Position numbers and translations under genes: made by a program. From NCBI RefSeq assembly GCF_000382345.1, contig NZ_KB908078.1, forward strand, positions 1-64,000: 64,000 bases of DNA, written 5' to 3'. This stretch comes from Massilia niastensis DSM 21313. Lineage in GTDB: Bacteria > Pseudomonadota > Gammaproteobacteria > Burkholderiales > Burkholderiaceae_D. A model generated the notes under the pieces. That model was not told where the DNA came from and did not search any database. It saw nothing but the letters and a program-made list of their open reading frames with translations. Positions 10,687 to 18,417 of the stretch are shown here, one piece after another; position 1 is the stretch's first letter, and each line of letters begins with the position of its first letter.

Positions 10687-11886
10687 ATGAGCGACACCTT
10701 GCAAGTATCCCCGCTGCTCCCGAACGCCAACCCGTCCGCCTGGCTGGGCGTGATGGGCGGCGGCCAGTTGGGGCGCATGTTCGCCCACGCCGCCCAGGCG
10801 ATGGGCTACAAGGTCGCCGTGCTGGAACCGGCGCAGGACTGCCCGGCAGGGCAGGTCGCCGAGCGCCTGGTCACGGCCGGCTACGACGACCAGGAGGGCC
10901 TGGAGGAACTGGCCGGCCTGTGCGCCGCCATCACCACCGAGTTCGAGAACGTCCCGGCCGGCAGCATGGCCTGGCTGGGCGAGCGCAGCTTCGTCGCCCC
11001 GGCGGCGTCCTGCGTCTCGATCGCCCAGGACCGCATCGCCGAGAAACGCTTCTTCGTCGACTGCGCGCCGCATTCCGGCGTGATGCCGGCGCCGCACAAG
11101 ACCATCGCCTCGCACGCCGACATCGACGCCGTCGGCGACGACCTGCTGCCGGGCATCCTCAAGACGGTGCGCATGGGCTATGACGGCAAGGGCCAGGTCC
11201 GGGTGCGTTCGCGCGAGGACCTGCGCGCGGCGTTCGACAGCATGAACGGCGTGACCTGCCTGCTCGAGAAGATGCTGCCGCTGGCCTACGAGGTGTCGGT
11301 CCTGACCGCACGCGGCGCGGATGGCGCATCGGTGGTCTACCCGATCGCCGAGAACGTGCACCGCGACGGCATCCTGTTCACCACCACGGTGCCGGGACCG
11401 AACGTGTCCGAGGCCTGCGCCCGCAAGGCGCAGGACGCGGCGCGCGCCATCGTGTCCCAGCTCGGCTACGTGGGCGTGCTGTGCATCGAGTTCTTCGTGC
11501 TCGAGGACGGCTCCCTGGTGGTCAACGAGATGGCTCCGCGCCCGCACAACAGCGGCCACTACACGATCGACGCCTGCGTCACCAGCCAGTTCGCACAGCA
11601 GGTGCGTGCGATGGCGCGCCTGCCGCTGGGCGACGTGCGCCAGCATTCGCCCGCCGTGATGCTCAACATCCTGGGCGACGTCTGGTTCGAGGAAGGCGGC
11701 GACACCCCGCGCGAGCCGGCCTGGGACAAGGTCCTGGCGCTGCCGGGCGCGAACCTGCACCTGTACGGCAAGGACGACCCGCGCCGCGGCCGCAAGATGG
11801 GCCACGTCACCTTCGTGGCGCCGACGCTCGCCTCCGCGCAGGACAGCCTGCGCGCGGCCTGCGCCATCCTCGGCATCGCGGAGTAG
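10687..11886 (+). CDS. purK: N5-carboxyaminoimidazole ribonucleotide synthase
   Basis: PurK is an ATP-grasp enzyme that carboxylates AIR with bicarbonate, supplying PurE. The 399-residue protein has a leading ~17-residue extension, then [17 protein letters not shown], the segment [14 protein letters not shown], and the ATP-grasp parts [16 protein letters not shown] and [16 protein letters not shown]. It is 2 bases from the next gene, so the run purC-purE-purK-Sua5 is tightly packed. Confidence 0.97.
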   Translation: MSDTLQVSPLLPNANPSAWLGVMGGGQLGRMFAHAAQAMGYKVAVLEPAQDCPAGQVAERLVTAGYDDQEGLEELAGLCAAITTEFENVPAGSMAWLGERSFVAPAASCVSIAQDRIAEKRFFVDCAPHSGVMPAPHKTIASHADIDAVGDDLLPGILKTVRMGYDGKGQVRVRSREDLRAAFDSMNGVTCLLEKMLPLAYEVSVLTARGADGASVVYPIAENVHRDGILFTTTVPGPNVSEACARKAQDAARAIVSQLGYVGVLCIEFFVLEDGSLVVNEMAPRPHNSGHYTIDACVTSQFAQQVRAMARLPLGDVRQHSPAVMLNILGDVWFEEGGDTPREPAWDKVLALPGANLHLYGKDDPRRGRKMGHVTFVAPTLASAQDSLRAACAILGIAE

Positions 11887-11888
11887 GG

Positions 11889-12920
11889 ATGGACGAGCAG
11901 CAGATCGACCCGGCCGCCATCGCAGCAGCCGCACGCGCGCTGGAGCAGGGCGCGCTGGTGGCCTTCCCGACCGAGACCGTCTACGGCCTCGGCGCGGACG
12001 CCGAGAACCCGGCCGCGGTGGCGGCCATCTACGCGGCCAAGGGCCGTCCGCAGGACCATCCGGTGATCGTGCACCTGGCGCCCGAGGCGCCGCTCGATTA
12101 CTGGGCCTGCGACATCCCGGCGGAAGCGCGGGCGCTGGCCGGCGCCTTCTGGCCCGGCCCGCTGACCATGATCCTGAAGCGCGCCCCGAACATCCCCGCC
12201 GCCGTCAGCGGCGGCCAGGACACGGTCGGCCTGCGCTGCCCGTCGCACCCGGTCGCGATCGCGCTGCTGCGCGCCTTCAAGGGCGGGCGCGGCGGCGTGG
12301 CGGCGCCTTCGGCCAACAAGTTCGGCCACGTCAGCCCGACCCTGGCCCAGCACGTGCGCGACGAGTTCGGCGCCGACGGATCGGTCGCCATGGTGCTCGA
12401 CGGCGGCGCCTCGCAGGTCGGCATCGAATCGACAATCGTCGACCTGTCGCGCCTGGCCACGCATGGCCCGGTGCTGCTGCGTCCCGGGCACATCAGCGCC
12501 GAGGCGATCGCCGCGGTGATCGACCAGTTGCCGGCCGCGCCCGACAAGGCCGCGCCGCGCGCCTCCGGCACGCTCGAATCGCATTACGCGCCGCACACGC
12601 CGGTGGCGATGCAGGACAGCGCCACCCTGCGCCAGACCCTGGCCGATCTCCGGCGGGCGGGACGCAAGGTGGCCCTGATCCACTACACCGACATGCCGGC
12701 CACACATGCCGCGCTGGGCCTGCCGGCCACCCCGGATGGCTTCGCCCACGCGCTCTACGCGGCGCTGCGCGCCATGGACGGGCAGGGCGCCGATGTCATC
12801 CTGGTCGAGGCCCCGCCGCAGGACGGCGCCTGGCTCGGCGTCAACGACCGCCTGCGCCGTGCCGCGCACGGTTCGACCGGCATCGTGCACGGTCTGCTCA
12901 ACAATCAAGCCAAGCCTTGA
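11889..12920 (+). CDS. tsaC: L-threonylcarbamoyladenylate synthase, Sua5 type
   Basis: This enzyme makes threonylcarbamoyl-AMP, the donor for t6A37 of ANN-decoding tRNAs. The protein is 343 residues: an N-terminal YrdC fold with ALVAFPTETVYGLGADAEN, KGRPQDHPVIVHL and AAPSANKFGHVSPT, then a linker and the extra Sua5 domain from about residue 230. The linker motif SGTLESHYAPHTP replaces the more common PGMKYRHYAP form. The ATG at 11889 is 3 bases after the purK stop. The frame is open far upstream inside purK, but only this start gives the family N-terminus. Confidence 0.93.
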   Translation: MDEQQIDPAAIAAAARALEQGALVAFPTETVYGLGADAENPAAVAAIYAAKGRPQDHPVIVHLAPEAPLDYWACDIPAEARALAGAFWPGPLTMILKRAPNIPAAVSGGQDTVGLRCPSHPVAIALLRAFKGGRGGVAAPSANKFGHVSPTLAQHVRDEFGADGSVAMVLDGGASQVGIESTIVDLSRLATHGPVLLRPGHISAEAIAAVIDQLPAAPDKAAPRASGTLESHYAPHTPVAMQDSATLRQTLADLRRAGRKVALIHYTDMPATHAALGLPATPDGFAHALYAALRAMDGQGADVILVEAPPQDGAWLGVNDRLRRAAHGSTGIVHGLLNNQAKP

Positions 12921-12947
12921 TCTTCCTCAGTCAACCGGGTTGACGCA

Positions 12948-12981
12948 GCGCATACGCCCTGTATTCATGGGGCGTATGCGC
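12948..12981 (+). terminator. 12-bp perfect hairpin after the Sua5 gene
   Basis: GCGCATACGCCC (12948-12959) pairs perfectly with GGGCGTATGCGC (12970-12981) across a 10-base loop, 27 bases after the stop codon. The following sequence is not a clear T-run, so efficiency is uncertain. Confidence 0.6.
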
Positions 12982-13158
12982 CACACACTGTCTACTTTTG
13001 GCAAGCGTGAGATTACTATAGCTCTTCCTTTCCAGCACATCTGTCGGTTCTGGGAGGGGGGGGCCGAAGTACCGGTTTGGCAAACAATTTTGCTATACAA
13101 GCGAACTGGACACTGGCAAACTTGGTGGCGACTCGAATAGCACGGGCGTTCGTTTCAC

Positions 13159-13164
13159 TATAAT
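13159..13164 (+). promoter_or_regulatory. TATAAT -10 element for the GDSL lipoprotein gene
   Basis: A perfect TATAAT lies 18 bases before the ATG, but the hexamer 17 bp upstream (AATAGC) is a poor -35. The leader between 13001 and 13150 is A+T-richer than its surroundings and holds no gene. Confidence 0.4.
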
Positions 13165-13182
13165 TCAATGTTAGGAGACACA

Positions 13183-14544
13183 ATGCGTCAAACCAAACTC
13201 GCGCTGGCCTTGTTGACGGCAGCAGTGCTGGCAGCGTGCGGCGGCGGCACCAGCCCCAAGGGCGGCGACCAGACCACCAAGGTCACATTCAGCAACCAGG
13301 TGTCGTTCGGCGACAGCCTGTCCGACGTCGGCACCTATGCGGTCGGCGCGGTCAAGACCGCCGGCGGCGGCAAGTTCACGATCAACGGCGACAGCACTTC
13401 CAGGAACCCCGAGTTCACCGGCAAGGTGTGGGTCGAGTTCATGGCAGCCCAGCTGAACTTGCCGGCGCCTTGCGCCGCCCAGACCGGCCTGGAAGGCGAC
13501 CCGGCGCGCGGCTTCTCGGTGCCGATCACCAACCACGCCAACTGCTTCAACTACGCCCAGGGCGGTTCGCGCGTGACCAATCCTATCGGGCCGGGCAACA
13601 AGGCCACCGGTTCGCCGATCGGCGAGATGACCCTGCCGCTGGTGTCGCAGGTCGCCAACCACCTGAGCAAGACCGGCGGCAAGTTCAGCGGCACCGAACT
13701 GGTGACCGTCCTGTCCGGCGGCAATGACGTGCTGATGCAGATGGCGGCGATCGCGGACGCCGGCACGGCGGCCGGCGCCCAGGCTTTCGCCACTTCGCTG
13801 ACCCTGCAGCTGGCGGCCGGCGCGACCAATCCGCAAACCGCGGCCCAGGCCATCGGCCTGGCGATCGCGACCGAAAACGCCCGCCCGGGCAAGACCGACC
13901 AGAGCGTGGTGGCGGCTGCCGTGACCGCCGCCGCCAGCCAGCCGGGCAACCAGGCCGTCGCTGCGCCGGCCGTGCACCTGCCGATGGTCGCCAAGGCCCA
14001 GGCCGACGGCACCGCCGCCGGCACCAGGGCCGCCGGCGAGTTCGCGGCCGCGAATGCGACCCGCCTGGTGACCGAAGTGGGCCTGGCCGGCGCGCAGATG
14101 GCGGCGCTGGTGAAGACCCAGATCGTCGACAAGGGCGCCAAGTATGTCGTGGTCGCCAACCTGCCGGACGTGGCCAGCACGCCGGCCGCCAAGTCGCGTC
14201 CTGCGGAAATCCAGCAGCTGGTCGCCGCCATGGTCAATGCCTTCAACACCCAGCTGAAGGCCGGCCTGGGCGCGGACGATCCGCGCGTCCTGTACTCCGA
14301 CCTGTATACCGTCAGCAACGACCAGGTGAAGAACCCGGCCCCGTACGGCCTGACCAACACTGCGGTTCCGGCCTGCGCGCCGAACGCGCTGGGCACGACC
14401 TCCCTGATCTGCACCGCCAACACCGCGTCGGCCGGTGACGTGAGCCATTACATGTTTGCCGACACAGTCCACCCGACTCCGTTCGAGAACAACCTTGTGG
14501 CGCGCTATGTTCTGAAGGACATGGCGATCAAGGGTTGGCTGTAA
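13183..14544 (+). CDS. GDSL/SGNH-family esterase, predicted lipoprotein
   Basis: This is a predicted exported serine esterase or lipase. The 453-residue protein begins MRQTKLALALLTAAVLAACG, a lipoprotein signal with lipobox LAAC. The block I nucleophile is in VSFGDSLSDVGTY (Ser45), and the closing Asp-His pair is DTVHP (Asp427, His430). Between about residues 190 and 310 there is a long Ala/Thr/Gln-rich helical stretch not part of a minimal SGNH fold. TAGGAGA eight bases before 13183 supports the start. A hairpin and then an OmpW-type gene follow; a shared role at the outer membrane is inference. Confidence 0.88.
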   Translation: MRQTKLALALLTAAVLAACGGGTSPKGGDQTTKVTFSNQVSFGDSLSDVGTYAVGAVKTAGGGKFTINGDSTSRNPEFTGKVWVEFMAAQLNLPAPCAAQTGLEGDPARGFSVPITNHANCFNYAQGGSRVTNPIGPGNKATGSPIGEMTLPLVSQVANHLSKTGGKFSGTELVTVLSGGNDVLMQMAAIADAGTAAGAQAFATSLTLQLAAGATNPQTAAQAIGLAIATENARPGKTDQSVVAAAVTAAASQPGNQAVAAPAVHLPMVAKAQADGTAAGTRAAGEFAAANATRLVTEVGLAGAQMAALVKTQIVDKGAKYVVVANLPDVASTPAAKSRPAEIQQLVAAMVNAFNTQLKAGLGADDPRVLYSDLYTVSNDQVKNPAPYGLTNTAVPACAPNALGTTSLICTANTASAGDVSHYMFADTVHPTPFENNLVARYVLKDMAIKGWL

Positions 14545-14551
14545 GGCTGCG

Positions 14552-14573
14552 GGCCCGTCCGCCAGGACGGGCC
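14552..14573 (+). terminator. Hairpin between the GDSL gene and the OmpW gene
   Basis: GGCCCGTCC (14552-14560) and GGACGGGCC (14565-14573) form a perfect 9-bp stem with a GCCA loop. There is no T-run, so it may slow or process the transcript rather than stop it fully. Confidence 0.5.
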
Positions 14574-14596
14574 ATCACATTGAATCAGGAGAGAAA

Positions 14597-15280
14597 ATGA
14601 ACGTTCGTTTCAACAGCATCGTGAAAGTGCTGGGCGTGGCAGCCGCGCTGGCCTGCGCGTCAAGCGCGTCGGCCCAGTCGGCCGGCCAGTGGACCGCCAA
14701 GTTCGGCGTCAACCAGCTGACCCCGAAGGTCGAGAGCGGCGACATCACCGCGCCCGCGCTGCCGGGCACCAAGGCCGACGTGGACAGCGACATCCAGCCC
14801 GTGCTGGTCTTCGCCTACGGCCTCACCGACAACATCTCGGCCGAGGCGGCCCTCGGCACGCCGTACAAGCACAGCATCACCGGCGCGGGCGCGATCGCCG
14901 GCACCGGCGAGCTGGCGACCGTCGAGGCGCTGCCGCCGACCCTGTTCCTGCAGTACCGCTTCTTCGAGCCGAACGCGATGTTCCGTCCCTTCGTCGGCCT
15001 GGGCGCGACCTACGCCTACTTCATGAAGGAACGCGGTTCGGGCAAGCTGACCGCGGTCACCAACCCGGGCCGCGGCGTGCCGACGAGCTTCAGCATCGAC
15101 AACAAGTTCACCTACACGGCCCAGGTCGGCGTGGCGATGAACTTCAACGAGCGCTGGTTCGGCGATGTCTCGGTCACCAAGACCCGCCTGCGCACCGATG
15201 TGTCGTTCTCGACCGGCCAGACGCAGCACATGCAGCTCGATCCGGTCGCGGTGATCCTGGCGGTCGGCTACAAGTTCTGA
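14597..15280 (+). CDS. OmpW-family outer membrane protein
   Basis: This is a small eight-stranded outer-membrane beta-barrel. The 227-residue precursor has a signal peptide ending in SSASA|QSAG. Alternating polar/hydrophobic strands follow, including RPFVGLGATYAYFM in the middle, and the chain ends in ILAVGYKF, with the terminal Phe typical of BAM substrates. OmpW members carry small hydrophobic compounds; the substrate here is unknown. AGGAGAG precedes the ATG. Its last three codons (AAG TTC TGA) lie inside a 59-bp segment that occurs again about 300 bp downstream. Confidence 0.92.
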   Translation: MNVRFNSIVKVLGVAAALACASSASAQSAGQWTAKFGVNQLTPKVESGDITAPALPGTKADVDSDIQPVLVFAYGLTDNISAEAALGTPYKHSITGAGAIAGTGELATVEALPPTLFLQYRFFEPNAMFRPFVGLGATYAYFMKERGSGKLTAVTNPGRGVPTSFSIDNKFTYTAQVGVAMNFNERWFGDVSVTKTRLRTDVSFSTGQTQHMQLDPVAVILAVGYKF

Positions 15281-15329
15281 TCCAGGCAAGGCTGCCGCAC
15301 AGGGCCCGCTTCAGGCGGGCCTTTTTTCA
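15271..15329. repeat. 59-bp direct repeat, left copy
   Basis: This segment runs from the last codons of the OmpW gene through its terminator. It recurs at 15569-15627 with one mismatch (G at 15304, A in the other copy). The copies are 298 bp apart and flank a short inverted-repeat element. Confidence 0.95.
15303..15327 (+). terminator. Intrinsic terminator of the OmpW gene
   Basis: GGCCCGC TTCAG GCGGGCC is a perfect 7-bp hairpin followed by six T residues, 22 bases after the stop codon. It lies in the left copy of the 59-bp repeat. Confidence 0.92.
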
Positions 15330-15331
15330 GG

Positions 15332-15557
15332 TTCAGGGTCAGGTCTGTCATTCGGACACCGAGCGAGCACCTTTGCGATATCTCAAAATGCTGGTTTGTT
15401 TATCCCAAACTCGCCAATGCTCGACTCACCGTTGTCACCGAAACCCGCGCGCAATGGACAATGTCGAAAAGAGGAAAAAGTCTCAGCTTACTTAAAACCG
15501 TTCTGAGATTTCGCAAGGGTTGTGTGTCCATGTCCGAATGACAGACCTGACCCTGAA
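15332..15557. mobile_element. 226-bp non-coding element with 27-bp perfect terminal inverted repeats (MITE- or REP-like)
   Basis: The left end, starting TTCAGGGTCAGGTCTG at 15332-15358, is the exact reverse complement of 15531-15557. A second, inner inverted pair lies at 15373-15385 and 15504-15516 (12 of 13 bases match), so the whole element could fold into one long stem. The inside is A+T-richer than the flanks and encodes no convincing protein. This structure fits a non-autonomous transposon remnant or a REP/RAYT-mobilised repeat. The family name is not established. Confidence 0.8.
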
Positions 15558-15568
15558 TGTCAATCTCT

Positions 15569-15627
15569 CAAGTTCTGATCCAGGCAAGGCTGCCGCACAG
15601 GACCCGCTTCAGGCGGGCCTTTTTTCA
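15569..15627. repeat. 59-bp direct repeat, right copy
   Basis: This is the second copy of the OmpW-terminator segment. Its last three bases, TCA, are the stop codon of the convergent PAS-GGDEF-EAL gene on the reverse strand. The one changed base (A at 15602) weakens the outer pair of the hairpin at 15601-15619, but the hairpin and T-run remain. Confidence 0.95.
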
Positions 15628-17730
15628 ATGCAGCCCGCGCGCGTACTGCGCGAAATGCTCGGCGCTGAGCGCGTGCTGGAACAGGAAGCCCTGGTAGATG
15701 TAGCAGCCGGCGTCGGACAGGAACTGGCGCTGGCCGGGCGTTTCGACGCCTTCGGCGATCACCTGCAGCCCCAGGCTGTCGCCCAGCGCGATGATCGAGC
15801 GCACGATCGAGGCGTCGTTCTGGTCGGTCAGCACGTCGCGCATGAAGGAGTGGTCGATCTTCAGCTGGTCGAGCGGCAGCTTGCGCAGGTAGGCCAGCGA
15901 CGAGTAGCCGGTGCCGAAGTCGTCCAGCGAGAACGACAGGCCGCGCCGCTTGAGCGTGGCCATGGTGTGCGCGGTCTGGGTGAAGTCGCTCACCACCAGG
16001 CTCTCGGTCAGCTCCAGCTTCAGGCCCGAGGGCTGCACGCCGCTCTGCTCGAAGATCCGCTGCATCATCGGCACGAAATCGGGCTCGGTGAACTGGCGCG
16101 CGCTGACGTTCACCGACAGGGTCAGGCCCGCAGTTTCCGGCGAGCGCTGCCAGTGCGCCAGCTGGTTGCAGGCGGTGCGCAGCACCCAGGCGCCGATATC
16201 GATGATCAGGCCGCTTTCCTCGGCGGCGCGGATGAATTCGGCCGGATACATCACCTTGCCGTTCGGCAGGCGCCAGCGCAGCAGGGCTTCGGCCCCGATC
16301 ACGTGGCCGGCGCGGTCCAGCTGCGGCTGGTAATGCAGGACGAATTCGTTGTGGCGCATGGCGCGCCGCAGTCCGTTCTCGAGTTCGGCGCGCGCCGACC
16401 AGGCCGCCTGTATTCCCGGGTCGTGGAAACGGAAGGTATTGCGCCCCGACGCCTTGGCCTGGTACATCGCCGCATCGGCCTGGCGCAGGGTCGATTCGAC
16501 GGTGTCGGTGCTGCCGCACAGTGTCGCCACGCCGACGCTGACCGACAGCGTGTAGTTCAGGTCGCCCAGCTGGAAGGGCGCCGCCATCGCCGCCACCACC
16601 TTGGCCGCCACCGTCTCGGCCTGCGCGGCGGCCGCTTCGCGGTTGTCCTCGAGCGGCTGGATCAGGATCACGAATTCGTCGCCGCCCAGGCGCGCCACCA
16701 TGTCGGCCTCGCGCACGCAATGTTCCAGGCGGCGCGCGACCGCCTGCAGCAGCAGGTCGCCGGCCGCATGGCCCTGGGTGTCGTTGAGGAACTTGAAGTT
16801 GTCGAGGTCGCAGAACATCAGGGCCCCGCACTTGCGCGTGCGCGCGCTGCCGAGCAGGGCGCGGCGCAGGTGGTCGAGCAGGTTGGCGCGGTTCGGCAGG
16901 TCGGTCAGGGGATCGAAGAAGGCCAGCCGGAAGATCTTCGCTTCATTGTGCTTGCGCTCGCTGATGTCGGTGCCGATCACCAGGATCTTCTGGCAGGCGC
17001 CGAGCGCCTCGTCGGGCGCCAGCAGGGTCCAGCGGGTGTCGGTGTCGACCGCCGAGCCGTCGCGCCGCACATGGGTCAGCTCGCCCGACCACACGCCGTT
17101 GGCGAGCGTGGTCTCGTAGGCGGCGTGGTAGGCGTGGAGGTCGTCCGACAGCAGCTCGCTGAACTTCTTTCCCTTGGCCTCGGACGCGCTCCAGCCGTAC
17201 AGGCGCTCGGCGCCGTGGTTCCAGTAGGTGATCCGGGAATACATGTCCATCGCGACGATCGCATCGCGTGCGCGCTGCAGGAAGGACGCCTGCTCCAGCA
17301 CCATCAGGTCGGCCTGCTTGATGCGCGTGAAATCGCACATGTAGCCTTCCAGCACGCCCGGTCCCGGGGCGTTGGGGTTGAGCGCGCCCTGTTCGCAGAT
17401 CCACTTGATCGTGCCGTTGGTACAGCGGATCCGGTAGGTCATCTGGAATGCGCGCCCGTTCTCGATCGCGGCCGCGACGGCGCGTTCCACGCCGAGGCGG
17501 TCCTCGGGATGGATCAGGCTGGCGTACGAGAGGCCGGGACGGGAAGTGAAGGTGCTGGCCGAGTAGCCGGTCAACCTTTCGATGCCGTCGCTGACGAATT
17601 CCATGGTCCATTCGCCATCGTTCAGGCAGCGGTAGGCGGCGCCGGGGAGATTGCTGAGCAGAAGCTCAAGCGACAGCGCCCTCGTACTTTCCGGTACGGA
17701 CGCGTCCGGTGCGGGCGGTGCATTCATCAT
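15625..17730 (-). CDS. PAS-PAS-GGDEF-EAL cyclic-di-GMP signalling protein
   Basis: This is a predicted cytoplasmic cyclic-di-GMP enzyme of 701 residues. It has a PAS domain at about 25-145 (with its PAC motif ending near DFTRIKQ), a second PAS at about 150-275 ending in TDISERK, a GGDEF domain with intact RLGGDEF near residue 346, and an EAL domain from about 455 with GAEALLRW near 481 and DDFGTGYSSL. Because both active-site motifs are intact it could make or break cyclic di-GMP; which activity dominates cannot be told from sequence. No membrane segment is visible. It converges on the OmpW gene and its stop codon lies in the duplicated terminator. Confidence 0.93.
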   Translation of the reverse strand: MMNAPPAPDASVPESTRALSLELLLSNLPGAAYRCLNDGEWTMEFVSDGIERLTGYSASTFTSRPGLSYASLIHPEDRLGVERAVAAAIENGRAFQMTYRIRCTNGTIKWICEQGALNPNAPGPGVLEGYMCDFTRIKQADLMVLEQASFLQRARDAIVAMDMYSRITYWNHGAERLYGWSASEAKGKKFSELLSDDLHAYHAAYETTLANGVWSGELTHVRRDGSAVDTDTRWTLLAPDEALGACQKILVIGTDISERKHNEAKIFRLAFFDPLTDLPNRANLLDHLRRALLGSARTRKCGALMFCDLDNFKFLNDTQGHAAGDLLLQAVARRLEHCVREADMVARLGGDEFVILIQPLEDNREAAAAQAETVAAKVVAAMAAPFQLGDLNYTLSVSVGVATLCGSTDTVESTLRQADAAMYQAKASGRNTFRFHDPGIQAAWSARAELENGLRRAMRHNEFVLHYQPQLDRAGHVIGAEALLRWRLPNGKVMYPAEFIRAAEESGLIIDIGAWVLRTACNQLAHWQRSPETAGLTLSVNVSARQFTEPDFVPMMQRIFEQSGVQPSGLKLELTESLVVSDFTQTAHTMATLKRRGLSFSLDDFGTGYSSLAYLRKLPLDQLKIDHSFMRDVLTDQNDASIVRSIIALGDSLGLQVIAEGVETPGQRQFLSDAGCYIYQGFLFQHALSAEHFAQYARGLH

Positions 17731-17990
17731 GTCTCGGGAACGAGCAGGCGAGTTACGGCCGGGTTATGTAGAACGAATACCGATGGTATCCCAAAAGTCG
17801 TAGCGCGTAATGGCCGCGCGATTGAAAACAATGGAGATTGTCAGATTAACCATGGCATGGCAGCTGGCGCCACGGCCGGACCGTGTCGGCCGGCTTGCTC
17901 GACGAGCAGATGGCGCTGGCGGGCGGCAGCAGCAAGTCGTTCACCGTCCAGTTCCAGTGGGAAGTCTGGAGTCGGGGTAGAATGACGGCT
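17731..17990. other. Gene-free stretch upstream of the guanidine riboswitch
   Basis: This holds the divergent region between the PAS-GGDEF-EAL gene and the exporter gene. Bases 17850-17960 read like coding DNA in composition (a frame containing GLLDEQMALAGGSSKS), but no start, stop context or family is recognised, so it may be a gene remnant. A TAGAAT at 17978-17983 could be the -10 for the riboswitch transcript, which would then start just before the first hairpin. Confidence 0.4.
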
Positions 17991-17994
17991 TCCT

Positions 17995-18061
17995 GGAGGA
18001 CGACCTCCCCCTGTCGCAGGGTATTCGCTCGGGACGGCCCGCTTTTGACAGGAGGGCCGTC
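17995..18061 (+). promoter_or_regulatory. Guanidine-II (mini-ykkC) riboswitch
   Basis: Two hairpins with the diagnostic ACGR loops are present: GGAGG-ACGA-CCTCC at 17995-18008 and CGGG-ACGG-CCCG at 18030-18041, separated by 21 bases. The second hairpin overlaps GACGGCCC (18033-18040), which is exactly complementary to GGGCCGTC (18054-18061). The latter covers the end of the Shine-Dalgarno sequence and runs up to the ATG at 18062. Guanidine binding should hold the second hairpin shut and free the ribosome site. The guanidine-II family normally controls SugE/Gdx exporters, exactly as here. Confidence 0.9.
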
Positions 18062-18382
18062 ATGGCTTGGCTGATGCTGGTTGTCGCAGGATTCTTCGAG
18101 GTGGTCTGGGCGTATGCGATGAAGCGCTCGGATGGATTCACCCAGCTTGTCCCGTCCGTCATTACCCTGGTCACGATGGTGGCCAGTTTCGTCCTGCTGT
18201 CGCTGTCGATGCGCAGCATTCCCCTTGGGACCGCCTACACGATCTGGACCGGCATCGGCGCCATCGGCGCCTTCGTCGTGGGGATCGTCGCGCTCGGCGA
18301 GCAGCTCAGCGCCATGCGCATCGCCGCCGCGGTGCTGATCGTGAGCGGGCTGGTGCTGATGAAGCTGTCATCGGGGCACTGA
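18062..18382 (+). CDS. gdx: SMR-family guanidinium exporter (SugE/Gdx)
   Basis: This small multidrug resistance-type transporter of 106 residues with four membrane helices exchanges guanidinium for protons across the inner membrane. It starts MAWLMLVVAGFFEVVWAYAM, with the essential membrane Glu in FFEVVWA, and has the Gdx-type segment GTAYTIWTGIGAIGAF and ALGEQLS near helix 3-4. The Gdx rather than quaternary-ammonium subtype is supported by the guanidine-II riboswitch directly upstream. AGGAGG six bases before the ATG gives a strong ribosome site that the riboswitch can hide. Confidence 0.95.
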   Translation: MAWLMLVVAGFFEVVWAYAMKRSDGFTQLVPSVITLVTMVASFVLLSLSMRSIPLGTAYTIWTGIGAIGAFVVGIVALGEQLSAMRIAAAVLIVSGLVLMKLSSGH

Positions 18383-18417
18383 AGCAGCCGGCCGGCGCCG
18401 GCTGCGTCGAATGGGGA

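Noticed and set aside
15520-17985. An 821-codon open frame on the + strand across the repeat element and the PAS-GGDEF-EAL gene
   Set aside because: It begins inside the inverted-repeat element and runs antisense through a clear gene. The sequence has no motif.
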